A stretch of DNA of 64,000 bases from positions 22,415-86,414 of the forward strand of contig DXQT01000009.1 in NCBI GenBank assembly GCA_019411365.1, given 5' to 3'. The notes under the pieces are model-generated. The model was not told where the DNA came from. It saw nothing but the letters and a program-made list of their open reading frames with translations, and ran no database searches. The translations under genes and the position numbers were made by a program. Position 1 is the stretch's first letter; each line of letters starts with the position of its first letter. Shown here piece by piece: positions 50,645-59,149 of the stretch. The DNA comes from Roseburia sp. GTDB lineage: Bacteria > Bacillota_A > Clostridia > Lachnospirales > Lachnospiraceae.

Positions 50645-50732
50645 ATAACACATCCTTTTTATTATTTATGGTGCCTGTCACTTTGTATCGTTTCAGGCTA
50701 TTTTTATATATTGTTCCAATTTCAATACATAA

Positions 50733-50761
50733 ATAATAAATAAAATTCGTTAATTTTTCAA
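50733..50761 (-). promoter_or_regulatory. GH2 promoter
   Basis: On the minus strand TTGAAA (50756-50761), 17-bp spacer, TATTAT (50733-50738). Same geometry as the GH3 promoter: 7 bases between the repeat block and the -35 box. Confidence 0.7.
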
Positions 50762-50768
50762 CGAACCT

Positions 50769-50801
50769 GACTTAGTCGGTGCTTTTTGTGACGTAAGTGG
50801 T
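50769..50801 (-). promoter_or_regulatory. LytTR-type direct repeats upstream of GH2
   Basis: On the minus strand ACCACTTACGTC (50790-50801) and ACCGACTAAGTC (50769-50780), period 21 bp. The block is nearly identical to 47100-47132 while the flanks are not, which indicates selection for a binding site. Confidence 0.7.
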
Positions 50802-50867
50802 GTTCCTTTGTAAATACGAAACCGTCTATCCAAACTATATGTATAATTCAGACAGACGGTTGTTCTT

Positions 50868-52133
50868 TTACTTCACCGGGAGCAGCACTTCCAGATTGAA
50901 ACAGTTCATCTCTGTGGATACTGAGATATCCCCCCCGTATTTCTCTGCAATGTGCCGGATACTCTTTAACCCGATCCCGTGATACTGCTTGTTTTTCTTC
51001 GTGGTCTTTGGCAGATCATCCTCATACTCCGGTGCCCGCTCGATTGGATTCGAAAAACGGATATATAAAAAATGCTGCTTTTCTGCAACACAGATATCGA
51101 TAAACCGCATCTCTTTCTCTGAAAACTTTTCCACACATTCGATGGCATTATCGATGGCATTCCCAAACAGTGCATAAATGTCAATGGAATCCATAAAGAA
51201 AAGCTTCTTCCCATCGATCACACAGTGCACGGTAATATCTCTTGCCTCACAGATCAGGCTCTTCTCTGAGAGCAATGTATCCAGAATCTCATTTCCTGTT
51301 TTTACGATAGAGTCGTAAATGCGGATTGACTGTTCCAGTTCTTTTAAATTTTTCTCCCGTTCTGTCGGGTTTTCAATATGCCGCATTGCAGCCACCTGAT
51401 ACTTCAGATCGTGACATTTGCGGTCGATCACCTGCATCTGGTCTTTCGCGATCTCGTACTGCTTCTTCTGCTGGTACCACATGCGCTCCATCAGCGCATA
51501 CTCCTGCTTTACTTCGCTTTTTTTGAAAAGCTCTGCCTGCAGATACAAAAAAGTCACGCAATATAACTGAACCAGAACCGCAAGATTGGATTCTCCACGG
51601 TTCTGGTAAAAATTGTAGTAAGAAAACAAGGATAAGAAAAGCACTGCTGCTGCTGAGAGTGTTCTTCTTGGTCCTGCCTGGTAAAATCCATTTCTTGGAA
51701 GCCAGCGAAACAGTGTGATAGACAAAAGCAGATACATTGCCGCAAAAAACAGGAGAGAAAAGAGATATTGCAGCACCCGCGGCTGCTGCTCAATGGCAGA
51801 AACGCGATGTAAACTGTTCCAGATAATATTGATACAATGATATACAATGAGCGGCCAGACCGTACAATAAATCATTTCCCAGCTTATTTTTTTGCTGATC
51901 AGTCCAACAGCAATCATCGTGATCACAAAACGCATGAAAAACTCTGCGATCAGATGTTCCCCGATTGCCGGAATGAGCAGTCTTGCTGCAAGCATGACAC
52001 ACCAAGCCCCACAAAGTATCAGACCGTTTTTTATTTTTTTCTTTTCCATGACATGCAATGGCATGAGAAACAGATACACACATACCAGCAATAAAAAATC
52101 CTGAAAAAACATGATACCAAAATCACGAACCAT
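50868..52133 (-). CDS. AgrC-like GHKL sensor histidine kinase
   Basis: A 421-residue membrane kinase. Six or seven N-terminal helices fill residues 8-200 and no extracellular sensor domain is evident. Then a coiled helix leads to the phospho-acceptor H241 in RKCHDLKYQVAAMRH, followed by an HATPase_c_5 ATPase with DNAIDNAIECVEKF (N box) and GIGLKSIRHIAEKYGG (G box). This is the GHKL class that pairs with LytTR regulators. It starts 2 bases after the regulator's stop. The ligand is unknown. No AgrD-like peptide or AgrB gene is seen nearby, and the adjacent glycosidases suggest a sugar cue. Confidence 0.92.
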   Translation of the reverse strand: MVRDFGIMFFQDFLLLVCVYLFLMPLHVMEKKKIKNGLILCGAWCVMLAARLLIPAIGEHLIAEFFMRFVITMIAVGLISKKISWEMIYCTVWPLIVYHCINIIWNSLHRVSAIEQQPRVLQYLFSLLFFAAMYLLLSITLFRWLPRNGFYQAGPRRTLSAAAVLFLSLFSYYNFYQNRGESNLAVLVQLYCVTFLYLQAELFKKSEVKQEYALMERMWYQQKKQYEIAKDQMQVIDRKCHDLKYQVAAMRHIENPTEREKNLKELEQSIRIYDSIVKTGNEILDTLLSEKSLICEARDITVHCVIDGKKLFFMDSIDIYALFGNAIDNAIECVEKFSEKEMRFIDICVAEKQHFLYIRFSNPIERAPEYEDDLPKTTKKNKQYHGIGLKSIRHIAEKYGGDISVSTEMNCFNLEVLLPVK

Positions 52134-52135
52134 TC

Positions 52136-52840
52136 TTAACTTCTCCCTACACTGCGGATGAGTGCCGTCATAAAGTTTTTCTTACTGCGGCGGCTGATCT
52201 GCAGTTCATCTCCCTCTACGATCACTGTGTCATCCTTAATCTCTGCAACATGTGTCAGACCTACCAGACACCAGTTGCTACATTTTGCAAACAGCCCCTT
52301 TGGAAGCTCCTCTTCCACATTTTTCAAGCTTCCGCGCACCTCAAAATTGCCCTGTTTTGTGTGATAGCGCAACACATGATTCTGGATCTCCACATAAAAA
52401 ATGTCTCTGGAATCAATCTTTTTGACGCCGGTTCCCGTCTGGATCATCACCGGTCTGCTTCCGCGGTTCTCCACCAGCTGCATGGCACGATCCATCTTAT
52501 TGGCAAAATTCAGGTACTGGATCGGCTTTAAGACAAAGTCCAGTGCGCCCACTTCATATCCTTTGATCGCATAGTGCGCCATGTTCGTGATAAACATGAT
52601 GACTACCTGGGCATCCTTTTTACGGATCTGCTCTGCTGCATCCATGCCGTTTGTTCCAGGCATCTCAATGTCCATCAGGATAATGTCATAATCTCCGTTA
52701 TAAACTGCCAGAAAATCATCCGCTTTCTCAAAAGGTGTCGCCTCAAATGCTGTATCACGTTCTTGTTCATATTGTTTTATATAAGTAAAAAGTGTGTCAC
52801 GATAACCCTGATCGTCTTCCACAATTGCTATCCTGTTCAT
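52136..52840 (-). CDS. LytTR-type response regulator
   Basis: A 234-residue regulator with a receiver domain (acidic D9/D10, phospho-acceptor D57 in IILMDIEMPG, and KPIQ near residue 108) and a C-terminal LytTR DNA-binding domain (from about 130: VKKIDSRDIFYVEIQNHVLRYHTKQGNFEVRGSLKNVEEELP, with SRRSKKNFMTAL near the end). Encoded just upstream of its kinase. The direct repeats before GH2 and GH3 have the 21-bp period typical of LytTR targets, so it is the likely activator of those genes. Confidence 0.94.
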   Translation of the reverse strand: MNRIAIVEDDQGYRDTLFTYIKQYEQERDTAFEATPFEKADDFLAVYNGDYDIILMDIEMPGTNGMDAAEQIRKKDAQVVIMFITNMAHYAIKGYEVGALDFVLKPIQYLNFANKMDRAMQLVENRGSRPVMIQTGTGVKKIDSRDIFYVEIQNHVLRYHTKQGNFEVRGSLKNVEEELPKGLFAKCSNWCLVGLTHVAEIKDDTVIVEGDELQISRRSKKNFMTALIRSVGRS

Positions 52841-52992
52841 GTCTGCTCCATCTTTATGAATCCTGCATTTTGGCAGTGTTCTTCACTACCTTCTTTTTTC
52901 CGTATCTCTTATTATAACAATTCACATTTGCAGTGTCTAGGTTTCGTATGCAAAAAGATTGATGAGCCCGCCAAAAGGTATTGGGCGACAGC

Positions 52993-53067
52993 AAAATCCC
53001 ACCGGCAGATAGGATGTTCCTGTTCGCTTCGCTCACGAAGGAAATCATATCTGCCGGTGGGATTTTT
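52993..53067 (-). terminator. terminator after the chemoreceptor gene
   Basis: A 19-bp stem, AAAATCCCACCGGCAGATA at 52993-53011 with TATCTGCCGGTGGGATTTT at 53049-53067, enclosing a small nested hairpin. It begins right after the chemoreceptor stop. The rest of 52841-52992 shows no gene. Confidence 0.75.
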
Positions 53068-55107
53068 CTATCTTGTTGCATCGTTGCTGCCGTCATCCTC
53101 GAGGTCAAAATGCTTGACAAGAGCTTCGAGTGTTGCAGCCTGTGCAGCCAGCTCCTCTGATGTTGCAGAAGTCTCTTCTGCAGATGCAGAATTATCTTCC
53201 ACTGCCTTGGAGATTTCTTCGATACCAAGTTTGATCTGCTCAATGTTTTGATTCTGCGTCTGGTTATTCTCTGCACTCTTCCCGATCATACCATTGACAT
53301 TTTCAATTGCATCCAATACTTCCTGCATGGAAGCAACAACATTCGCTGCAAGTTCTGTTCCCCGTTCGATTTCCTGAATGGAAATTCCAATCAAATCTTT
53401 TGTATTATTTGCTGCCTTGGAACTTCCCTCTGCAAGTGATCCAATCTCAGAAGCAACAACTGCAAATCCTTTTCCTGCTTCCCCGGCCCTTGCCGCTTCA
53501 ATCGAAGCATTCAGTGCCAACAGATTCGTCTGGTCTGCAATATCTTCAATTGTCTTGATGATGCTGACAACTTCGTTTGATGTCTCGGTAATCTTGTTCA
53601 TTGCCTCTGTCATCTGATCCATCTGTGTTCTGCTGTCCTGCATCATCTTTGTGACACGAGCAGTCTCATCTGCTGATTTTAATGCATCGTCTGTATTCTC
53701 TTTTACCTGCTCAGATACAGAAACTGAAGTTGCGACAAGTTCTTCCACAGAAGCTGCCTGTGTGCTTGCACCCTCAGCAATATTCTGGGCTGCTCTCGAA
53801 AGATCATCTGCACCAGCCGAAACCTGTGCGGAACTGTTGATGATATTCTCGATCATTCCCTGTAATGATTCTGAGATATGCATCATTCCATCTTTTACTT
53901 TTGCAAAATCACCTGCATAATCGTATTTTAATGTAAATTTCAGTTTTCCATCGGATAAACGGTTCAGGACATACGCAATCTCATCAATATAATTAATGTA
54001 TTCTTTTAACCGGTCTACGGTCTTCTGGATGGAATCTGCAAGTTCCCCAATCTCATTCTCCGAAGAAACGTCGAGCGATACATCCAGATTACCCTCTGCC
54101 AGTTCCTGTGCCACCTCATTTAATGCAACGATCGGTTTTGTGATATTGCCTGCCAGACGTCTGATTGCCATAATGATAATGACAACTCCAACAATTACAA
54201 GCAGCAGTACAATAATGATACACTGGATCAGGCTTGCTAAATATTCGCTGGAAGGCATACAGCTTAACGTATAATAATCGGTCGTTCCGATTCTTCCGAC
54301 ATATCCATACTTGCTGCTTCCATCTGCTTTATACTTCACAGATGTTCCGTTCTGACTCTGAATTGCTTTCATCACGGAATCCGAAACATTCAGCTCGGAA
54401 AGATTTTTCAACTGGTTATCTGAATTAGGATGATAAATAATGGTTCCATCCGATGTTACTAAAATAACAAATCCATTGTTTCCAATCTTATAAGCCGAAA
54501 GCAGTTCATCAATATGCTCAAGTGCGATATCCGCTCCTGCAACACCAATGATATTCTTGCCATTTTCATCATAAACCGGAGTTGCTGCACTTAAGATCAG
54601 ATTTCCGGTACTCGCATCCACATAAGCACTTGTCAGGATCGTACTGTTCGTCTCCACTGCACGATACCAGGTACGCTCTGTGATTTCAAAGCTGCTGTCA
54701 CTTGTAAACCCGTCTGACTGTGTCACCACATTAGCATCAATATCTCCAAGCCAGACTGCCTGAATGTTATCACTGTCTGCTGCTGCAATTTTCTCCATCT
54801 CGTGAAATACCGTCTGATAGTCTGCCGACTCTGTGATCTTATCTCCTGCTTTTGTCTCAGTAAGCAGTGTCCGCACATCTTTGTCAAGCGCCATCTGCTC
54901 CACAATGGTCATATACTCCTGAAAAAAGATTTCAAGCTGGTAAGATGCTGCCTTCGACTGCATCTCCAGATCATTCTTCTGTGCACTTAAGCTGACATTT
55001 CCAACCATAACTGCGACCACAACCGCAACCACCATAAAAATCGCAATCACAATGGTAAGAATACGGCTCTGGATTTCCTGCGCAATCCGCTTTTTCTTTG
55101 TTTTCAT
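53068..55107 (-). CDS. methyl-accepting chemotaxis protein
   Basis: A 679-residue chemoreceptor. Helix 1 is near residues 15-37, an extracellular double-Cache sensor domain follows (about 38-285; [32 protein letters not shown] and [16 protein letters not shown]), then helix 2 (about 290-312), HAMP, and the cytoplasmic signalling domain with the invariant tip [20 protein letters not shown]. The C terminus has methylation-region sequence [20 protein letters not shown]. The ATG at 55107, preceded by GAGGAG, is chosen over the 66-codon extension, which lacks membrane or sensor features. It implies a motile organism. Confidence 0.93.
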   Translation of the reverse strand: MKTKKKRIAQEIQSRILTIVIAIFMVVAVVVAVMVGNVSLSAQKNDLEMQSKAASYQLEIFFQEYMTIVEQMALDKDVRTLLTETKAGDKITESADYQTVFHEMEKIAAADSDNIQAVWLGDIDANVVTQSDGFTSDSSFEITERTWYRAVETNSTILTSAYVDASTGNLILSAATPVYDENGKNIIGVAGADIALEHIDELLSAYKIGNNGFVILVTSDGTIIYHPNSDNQLKNLSELNVSDSVMKAIQSQNGTSVKYKADGSSKYGYVGRIGTTDYYTLSCMPSSEYLASLIQCIIIVLLLVIVGVVIIIMAIRRLAGNITKPIVALNEVAQELAEGNLDVSLDVSSENEIGELADSIQKTVDRLKEYINYIDEIAYVLNRLSDGKLKFTLKYDYAGDFAKVKDGMMHISESLQGMIENIINSSAQVSAGADDLSRAAQNIAEGASTQAASVEELVATSVSVSEQVKENTDDALKSADETARVTKMMQDSRTQMDQMTEAMNKITETSNEVVSIIKTIEDIADQTNLLALNASIEAARAGEAGKGFAVVASEIGSLAEGSSKAANNTKDLIGISIQEIERGTELAANVVASMQEVLDAIENVNGMIGKSAENNQTQNQNIEQIKLGIEEISKAVEDNSASAEETSATSEELAAQAATLEALVKHFDLEDDGSNDATR

Positions 55108-55222
55108 ATCAAATCTCCTCTCTGGTTTTTCTGACATCTTCTCGAAATGTAACAATCTATTTTTATTATAATACTCTTTCTGCCAAAAGCAAACAAATCC
55201 AGGCATTTTCAGAAATTTTTCG

Positions 55223-56068
55223 TCAGTTTGTTTTCTCATCACTCCATAAATGCGACAGCGGCTGGAAGGTATATCCCATGTCCTCCCATCTTGTGAGCAG
55301 CTCATCTAAAATTTTACCATTGGTGGATGATGTATTATGTAACAATACAATTGCGCCCGGATGGATGCGTCCGATCAGTTTTCCATAAGCCTCCTCCTCT
55401 GTCGGCTGTGCATCCGCATTCCAGTCCACATAGGCGAGGCTCCAGAAAAAGGTCTTATACCCCAATTCTTTTGCCATCGCAAGATTCTCTGTACTGTATT
55501 TGCCCTGCGGTGGTCTGTAATACTTTGTCATCTCCTGTCCGGTCACTTCCTGAAACAAACTGCTGACTGCATCGAGCTCTTTCTGAAACGACTCTTTGTC
55601 CGAGATTGCCGACATATCCGGATGATGATAGGTGTGATTTCCCACCGTGTGTCCCTCTGTAACCATCCGTTTGACCAATTCCGGCGCACTCTCCAAAAAA
55701 TGTCCCACGACAAAAAAAGTTCCCGGTGCATTGTGTTTTTTGAGTGCATCCAGAATTGCTCCTGTATTGCCATTCTCATAGCCGCAGTCAAATGTGAGAT
55801 AGATCACCTTTTCCTCTTTACTTCCTATATAATAGGTATCATACTGCTTTAACTCATCCGCCGTGGCATTTCCGGTCGGCTGCAGTTCCTTTCCAGACTC
55901 GCCAAAGCCAAGTCCCCAGTTATCGACTGCCGCCTCGATGTGCATCGTCTCCTCTGTTTCCCTGTCAGACTGCCACTTTGCCACGACGGCTGCGCTTCCC
56001 CAGCCGAATAAAAACATCACTGCAAAAAGCAGCAGGCTGGAACGGTATTTTAATAAGAATGCTTTCAT
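55223..56068 (-). CDS. PdaA-like polysaccharide deacetylase
   Basis: A 281-residue NodB-domain protein anchored by an N-terminal helix (LLLFAVMFLFGWGSAAVVA). Catalytic motifs are TFDCGYENGNTG near residue 92 (metal-binding Asp), HTVGNHTYHHPDM near 140 (metal-binding histidines), YYRPPQGKYS near 187, and AIVLLHNTSS near 245. The TFD(C/N)GYENG variant and the whole layout match Bacillus PdaA, which deacetylates muramic acid in making spore-cortex delta-lactam. A cortex role is likely in a spore former; a vegetative peptidoglycan role is the alternative. Confidence 0.9.
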   Translation of the reverse strand: MKAFLLKYRSSLLLFAVMFLFGWGSAAVVAKWQSDRETEETMHIEAAVDNWGLGFGESGKELQPTGNATADELKQYDTYYIGSKEEKVIYLTFDCGYENGNTGAILDALKKHNAPGTFFVVGHFLESAPELVKRMVTEGHTVGNHTYHHPDMSAISDKESFQKELDAVSSLFQEVTGQEMTKYYRPPQGKYSTENLAMAKELGYKTFFWSLAYVDWNADAQPTEEEAYGKLIGRIHPGAIVLLHNTSSTNGKILDELLTRWEDMGYTFQPLSHLWSDEKTN

Positions 56069-56119
56069 TTTCTGCTCCGCATATCTTCTCTTTTTATGTA
56101 TACGAAGCCAGACGTTGTC

Positions 56120-58870
56120 CTATTCATTTTGTTTATAACCACAGCGAGGACACACACCAACGCCCTTATAGATGTAACCGCAACGGTAACAGCAAATCGT
56201 ATCGTGTTTTTCCTTTGCAAGATAAGATTCTTTTCTGGAAAATGGTTTTTCCTGCAGATAGCGCACAAAATCTTCTAGCACCTTTGCAAATTTTTCCATC
56301 TCTTCATGCTCCACTGCCAGCGGAAGTTTTGTCTTACTTCCATTCTTCTGATACACATAAATGCCCCGGTTTAATAGTCCTGTAACAGCCTGGATAGACT
56401 CAATCTCCATCACCGGAATGTAATAGGAAGTCATCCATGCGCTGTAGTAAAGGTTCTCTGGTGTCAGAAGAACCCCTTCTTTTCCTGACTCATCCTTTGA
56501 TTTGTCTACCAGAAGCACCGGATACTCAAACTTTCCGATTCCGTTTGCAAAATTATCCACTGCTCCCTCAAAGACAGCTGTCTCCTCCGGTTCCGCCTGC
56601 TTCTGCCACACTCTTTTTGCCGGATAAAAATGACACCGTTTCGACTCTGTCACACCGGCTTCGTCAAATGCATTCAGCAATTTGCTGACTAAAAGCTCGC
56701 ACTCATCCGTTTTAATCTTGGACATGCGCTGCTCCAGTTCTTTTAATGCATCAAATTTCAACTGAGGAAGGAAATCGCCATCCTCTAACTGCTTTGCTGC
56801 TTCGCTGGCATCCTCAAAATCCATCCTGCCGACATCTCCGCAGATTTCCTTTATTTTTTTCTCATCCATAGCACGAATCCTGTTCCCCACTTGTTCCGTG
56901 TACGGTCTGACAATATCCGGACTGATGCTTTCTTTTTTTATGTCATCCAGCAGAGAAACCAGTTCCTCTCTTGTTTTTCTTCCCGGCTGGTTGACAAGCC
57001 GCTGCACCTGCGTCAGACGCTTCAATTCCTCCTGGCGGGCCTGTCTGTCTCTCTCAGCATTTGTGGATGTGTCTGCACTGCCTGTTGATGCGGCATACTT
57101 TGATGCGTTTCCACTGTCTACTGATGAGCCGTATTTTGATGGAATTCTGCTGTCTGCCGGTATTATATTTCCGGATGGATTCTTCCTTCCTGTTGTTGAC
57201 GCATTTTCTGATGATTTTGTATTTTCAACCGATTCTGTCTTCTTTTGCGGGCTCCTCTCAAATGTCTGCTCTGCATTTCTTGCACGCCCTGTTTTTTCTT
57301 TTGCAGATTGCGTTTCCTCTACTGACGTACCGTTGGTTTTCTCTACCGTTTTTTTCTGTGTTTTGTCTATAACCTTTTCTGTGCTCTGCCGTGGATTTTC
57401 CTTACTGTTTTGGTTGTTTTCCCACACTGCGCCCTTATTTTCCTGCGTTTTTTTTCTTGCTTTTCCTGTAATTGCAGAGGAATCTTCTCTTAGTTTTTCC
57501 ACAGTTGTTGTGGCATTTTCTTTTGCTTCTTCCAGATTTGCATGAGATATTCCACTTGATTTTCCCGCAGTTACAGGTGCGTTTTCCCTCGGTTTCTCCG
57601 AATCTCTTCCCGGCTTTCCAAATGTTCTCTCAGAGTTTCCATCCGATTTGTCTACATTTTTTTTCGTTTTGCCTGATTCTTCTGCATTACGTTCCAATTC
57701 TGTATCCGGCTCATCTTCCGCGGCTCTTTCCGTATCTGCTTCCTTCTCATCATCTGCGTCGCAATCCGCATCTGTTTCCATCTCATCCTCGCCGCGGATT
57801 GCTTGCTCCAAACGTCTTACACCCTCGTCCGAATAAAATCCTTCTTCCATTTTCCGCAGAGTGTGAAACATTTCCTGCTCTGACACTTCCGGCAGATGCT
57901 CGATCAGTTCTGTAATTTCCTGTTCCTCATCCTGTAACGAAGATGCGTCTGCACGTTCCATCTCCATTGCCATTTTTTTGTCCACATACTCATTGTATTT
58001 TGTATTCACATTCCGTCCGGCAGTACGTCCCAAAAGTTCCTGATAATCCTCATAGGCAGCCTCATCCCGCTCAAAGTCCATTTTGTATACATCCCCATCC
58101 ACCAACAGACGCTTTGGTCTTGGCGTATACATGCAACAGCACTTTTTACAACTGTAAACGCGGGCAATGCGGACTGCCCCCTCTTCTGTCTCAATCTGAA
58201 ATTCCCTGCCTTCCGGGTAAACTGCCATGTAAAGCTGGCTTCCACACTTCGGGCACAGATATCCGGCCAGATAAAAGTTATTTCCGATCCGGTTTCGTCT
58301 CCGCTCTGCAAGCGTGGTATCCCGCATCAAAAAACTGCTCGCCGCCTTTTTCCAGACCAGCTTATGCCACAATCCCTGCGGCTCCTCTTCCTCCGGCAGT
58401 AAAACCTCCTCGGGTTCATCTGACAGCACTGCCTCGATCACGTCCTCATAGGTCAGACGGATTTTATTTTTATAGAAGCGGAAATGTTCCGGTCCATACT
58501 GCGATTCCACCTGAAATTCCCCAAGGATCTGCGCAAACAACCGGTTCAGTTGCACATAATCTTTGTCCACACGGAGTCCCTTGATATTTCCCCACTTTCC
58601 AAACGCATAAAGCACCATATTCAAAATATCCCTCACATTTGGGTGCTGCTCCACGGCAGCGATCATCTGCTCCTCTGCCTTCAGCTCGATAATATTCGTC
58701 ACCACAAGCTTCGTGTCAAAGTTGAAAAAAAGTGAACGCACACTGCCCTGCAGGATCAGATAATCTCCGACCACAAAAAACATGCCGTTCCACTCCACCG
58801 GCGCATCCATCATTTTGATCAATTTCTGAAAAGTTAAATTCAATTCTTTATCCGCTTTTAAAACTATCAT
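56120..58870 (-). CDS. large zinc-ribbon protein of unknown function
   Basis: A 916-residue cytosolic protein that I do not recognise. Residues 1-200 form a folded region starting MIVLKADKELNLTFQKLI. A zinc ribbon follows (CPKCG near 206 and CKKCCCMY near 247). Residues 350-610 are low-complexity, rich in Lys, Glu, Ser, Thr and Asn, and probably disordered. Then comes a helical part (620-740), a PH-like segment (LYYSAWMTSYYIPVMEIES, about 795-875), and a C-terminal zinc ribbon CYRCGYIYKGVGVCPRCGY. No enzyme motif or membrane helix is seen. It could be a scaffold or nucleic-acid-linked protein. It lies between pdaA and htpG in its own unit. Confidence 0.8.
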   Translation of the reverse strand: MIVLKADKELNLTFQKLIKMMDAPVEWNGMFFVVGDYLILQGSVRSLFFNFDTKLVVTNIIELKAEEQMIAAVEQHPNVRDILNMVLYAFGKWGNIKGLRVDKDYVQLNRLFAQILGEFQVESQYGPEHFRFYKNKIRLTYEDVIEAVLSDEPEEVLLPEEEEPQGLWHKLVWKKAASSFLMRDTTLAERRRNRIGNNFYLAGYLCPKCGSQLYMAVYPEGREFQIETEEGAVRIARVYSCKKCCCMYTPRPKRLLVDGDVYKMDFERDEAAYEDYQELLGRTAGRNVNTKYNEYVDKKMAMEMERADASSLQDEEQEITELIEHLPEVSEQEMFHTLRKMEEGFYSDEGVRRLEQAIRGEDEMETDADCDADDEKEADTERAAEDEPDTELERNAEESGKTKKNVDKSDGNSERTFGKPGRDSEKPRENAPVTAGKSSGISHANLEEAKENATTTVEKLREDSSAITGKARKKTQENKGAVWENNQNSKENPRQSTEKVIDKTQKKTVEKTNGTSVEETQSAKEKTGRARNAEQTFERSPQKKTESVENTKSSENASTTGRKNPSGNIIPADSRIPSKYGSSVDSGNASKYAASTGSADTSTNAERDRQARQEELKRLTQVQRLVNQPGRKTREELVSLLDDIKKESISPDIVRPYTEQVGNRIRAMDEKKIKEICGDVGRMDFEDASEAAKQLEDGDFLPQLKFDALKELEQRMSKIKTDECELLVSKLLNAFDEAGVTESKRCHFYPAKRVWQKQAEPEETAVFEGAVDNFANGIGKFEYPVLLVDKSKDESGKEGVLLTPENLYYSAWMTSYYIPVMEIESIQAVTGLLNRGIYVYQKNGSKTKLPLAVEHEEMEKFAKVLEDFVRYLQEKPFSRKESYLAKEKHDTICCYRCGYIYKGVGVCPRCGYKQNE

Positions 58871-58978
58871 GTTATCCTCCGTTCTCTTGTGGTTATTATA
58901 CCATGAACTTCAATTAAGTTTATAAAGTTTTTATATATTCTGTAAACACCTTATTTTTCTGCTTTCGCCCGTTCATTG

Positions 58979-59005
58979 TTAGCACTCATTTAAAAAGAGT
59001 GCTAA
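58979..59005. promoter_or_regulatory. CIRCE operator (HrcA site)
   Basis: TTAGCACTC-N9-GAGTGCTAA, a perfect match to the CIRCE consensus, immediately upstream of the htpG promoter. It shows that htpG belongs to the HrcA regulon here. Confidence 0.95.
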
Positions 59006-59012
59006 TTTTCTA

Positions 59013-59041
59013 TTGACTTTTGCAGACAAGGGTTATAAAAT
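59013..59041 (+). promoter_or_regulatory. htpG promoter
   Basis: TTGACT (59013-59018), 17-bp spacer, TAAAAT (59036-59041), 109 bases before the ATG. CIRCE lies directly upstream. Confidence 0.7.
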
Positions 59042-59149
59042 CCTAGATATAAGTTGAAATGCAATGATTCATATATTTGATAAGTGCATTTTATAATAGA
59101 ACATAAAATAATTAGTTTTACTTATGGATAGAAAAAGGAGTGTTATATT

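Noticed and set aside
53011..53049. Small hairpin inside the loop of the chemoreceptor terminator as a separate RNA
   Set aside because: It is nested in a 19-bp terminator stem and has no promoter of its own; a separate small RNA is not supported.
55108..55305. N-terminal extension of the chemoreceptor
   Set aside because: It overlaps the pdaA end, lacks a ribosome site and adds no membrane helix; the ATG at 55107 has a good GAGGAG and starts a normal receptor.
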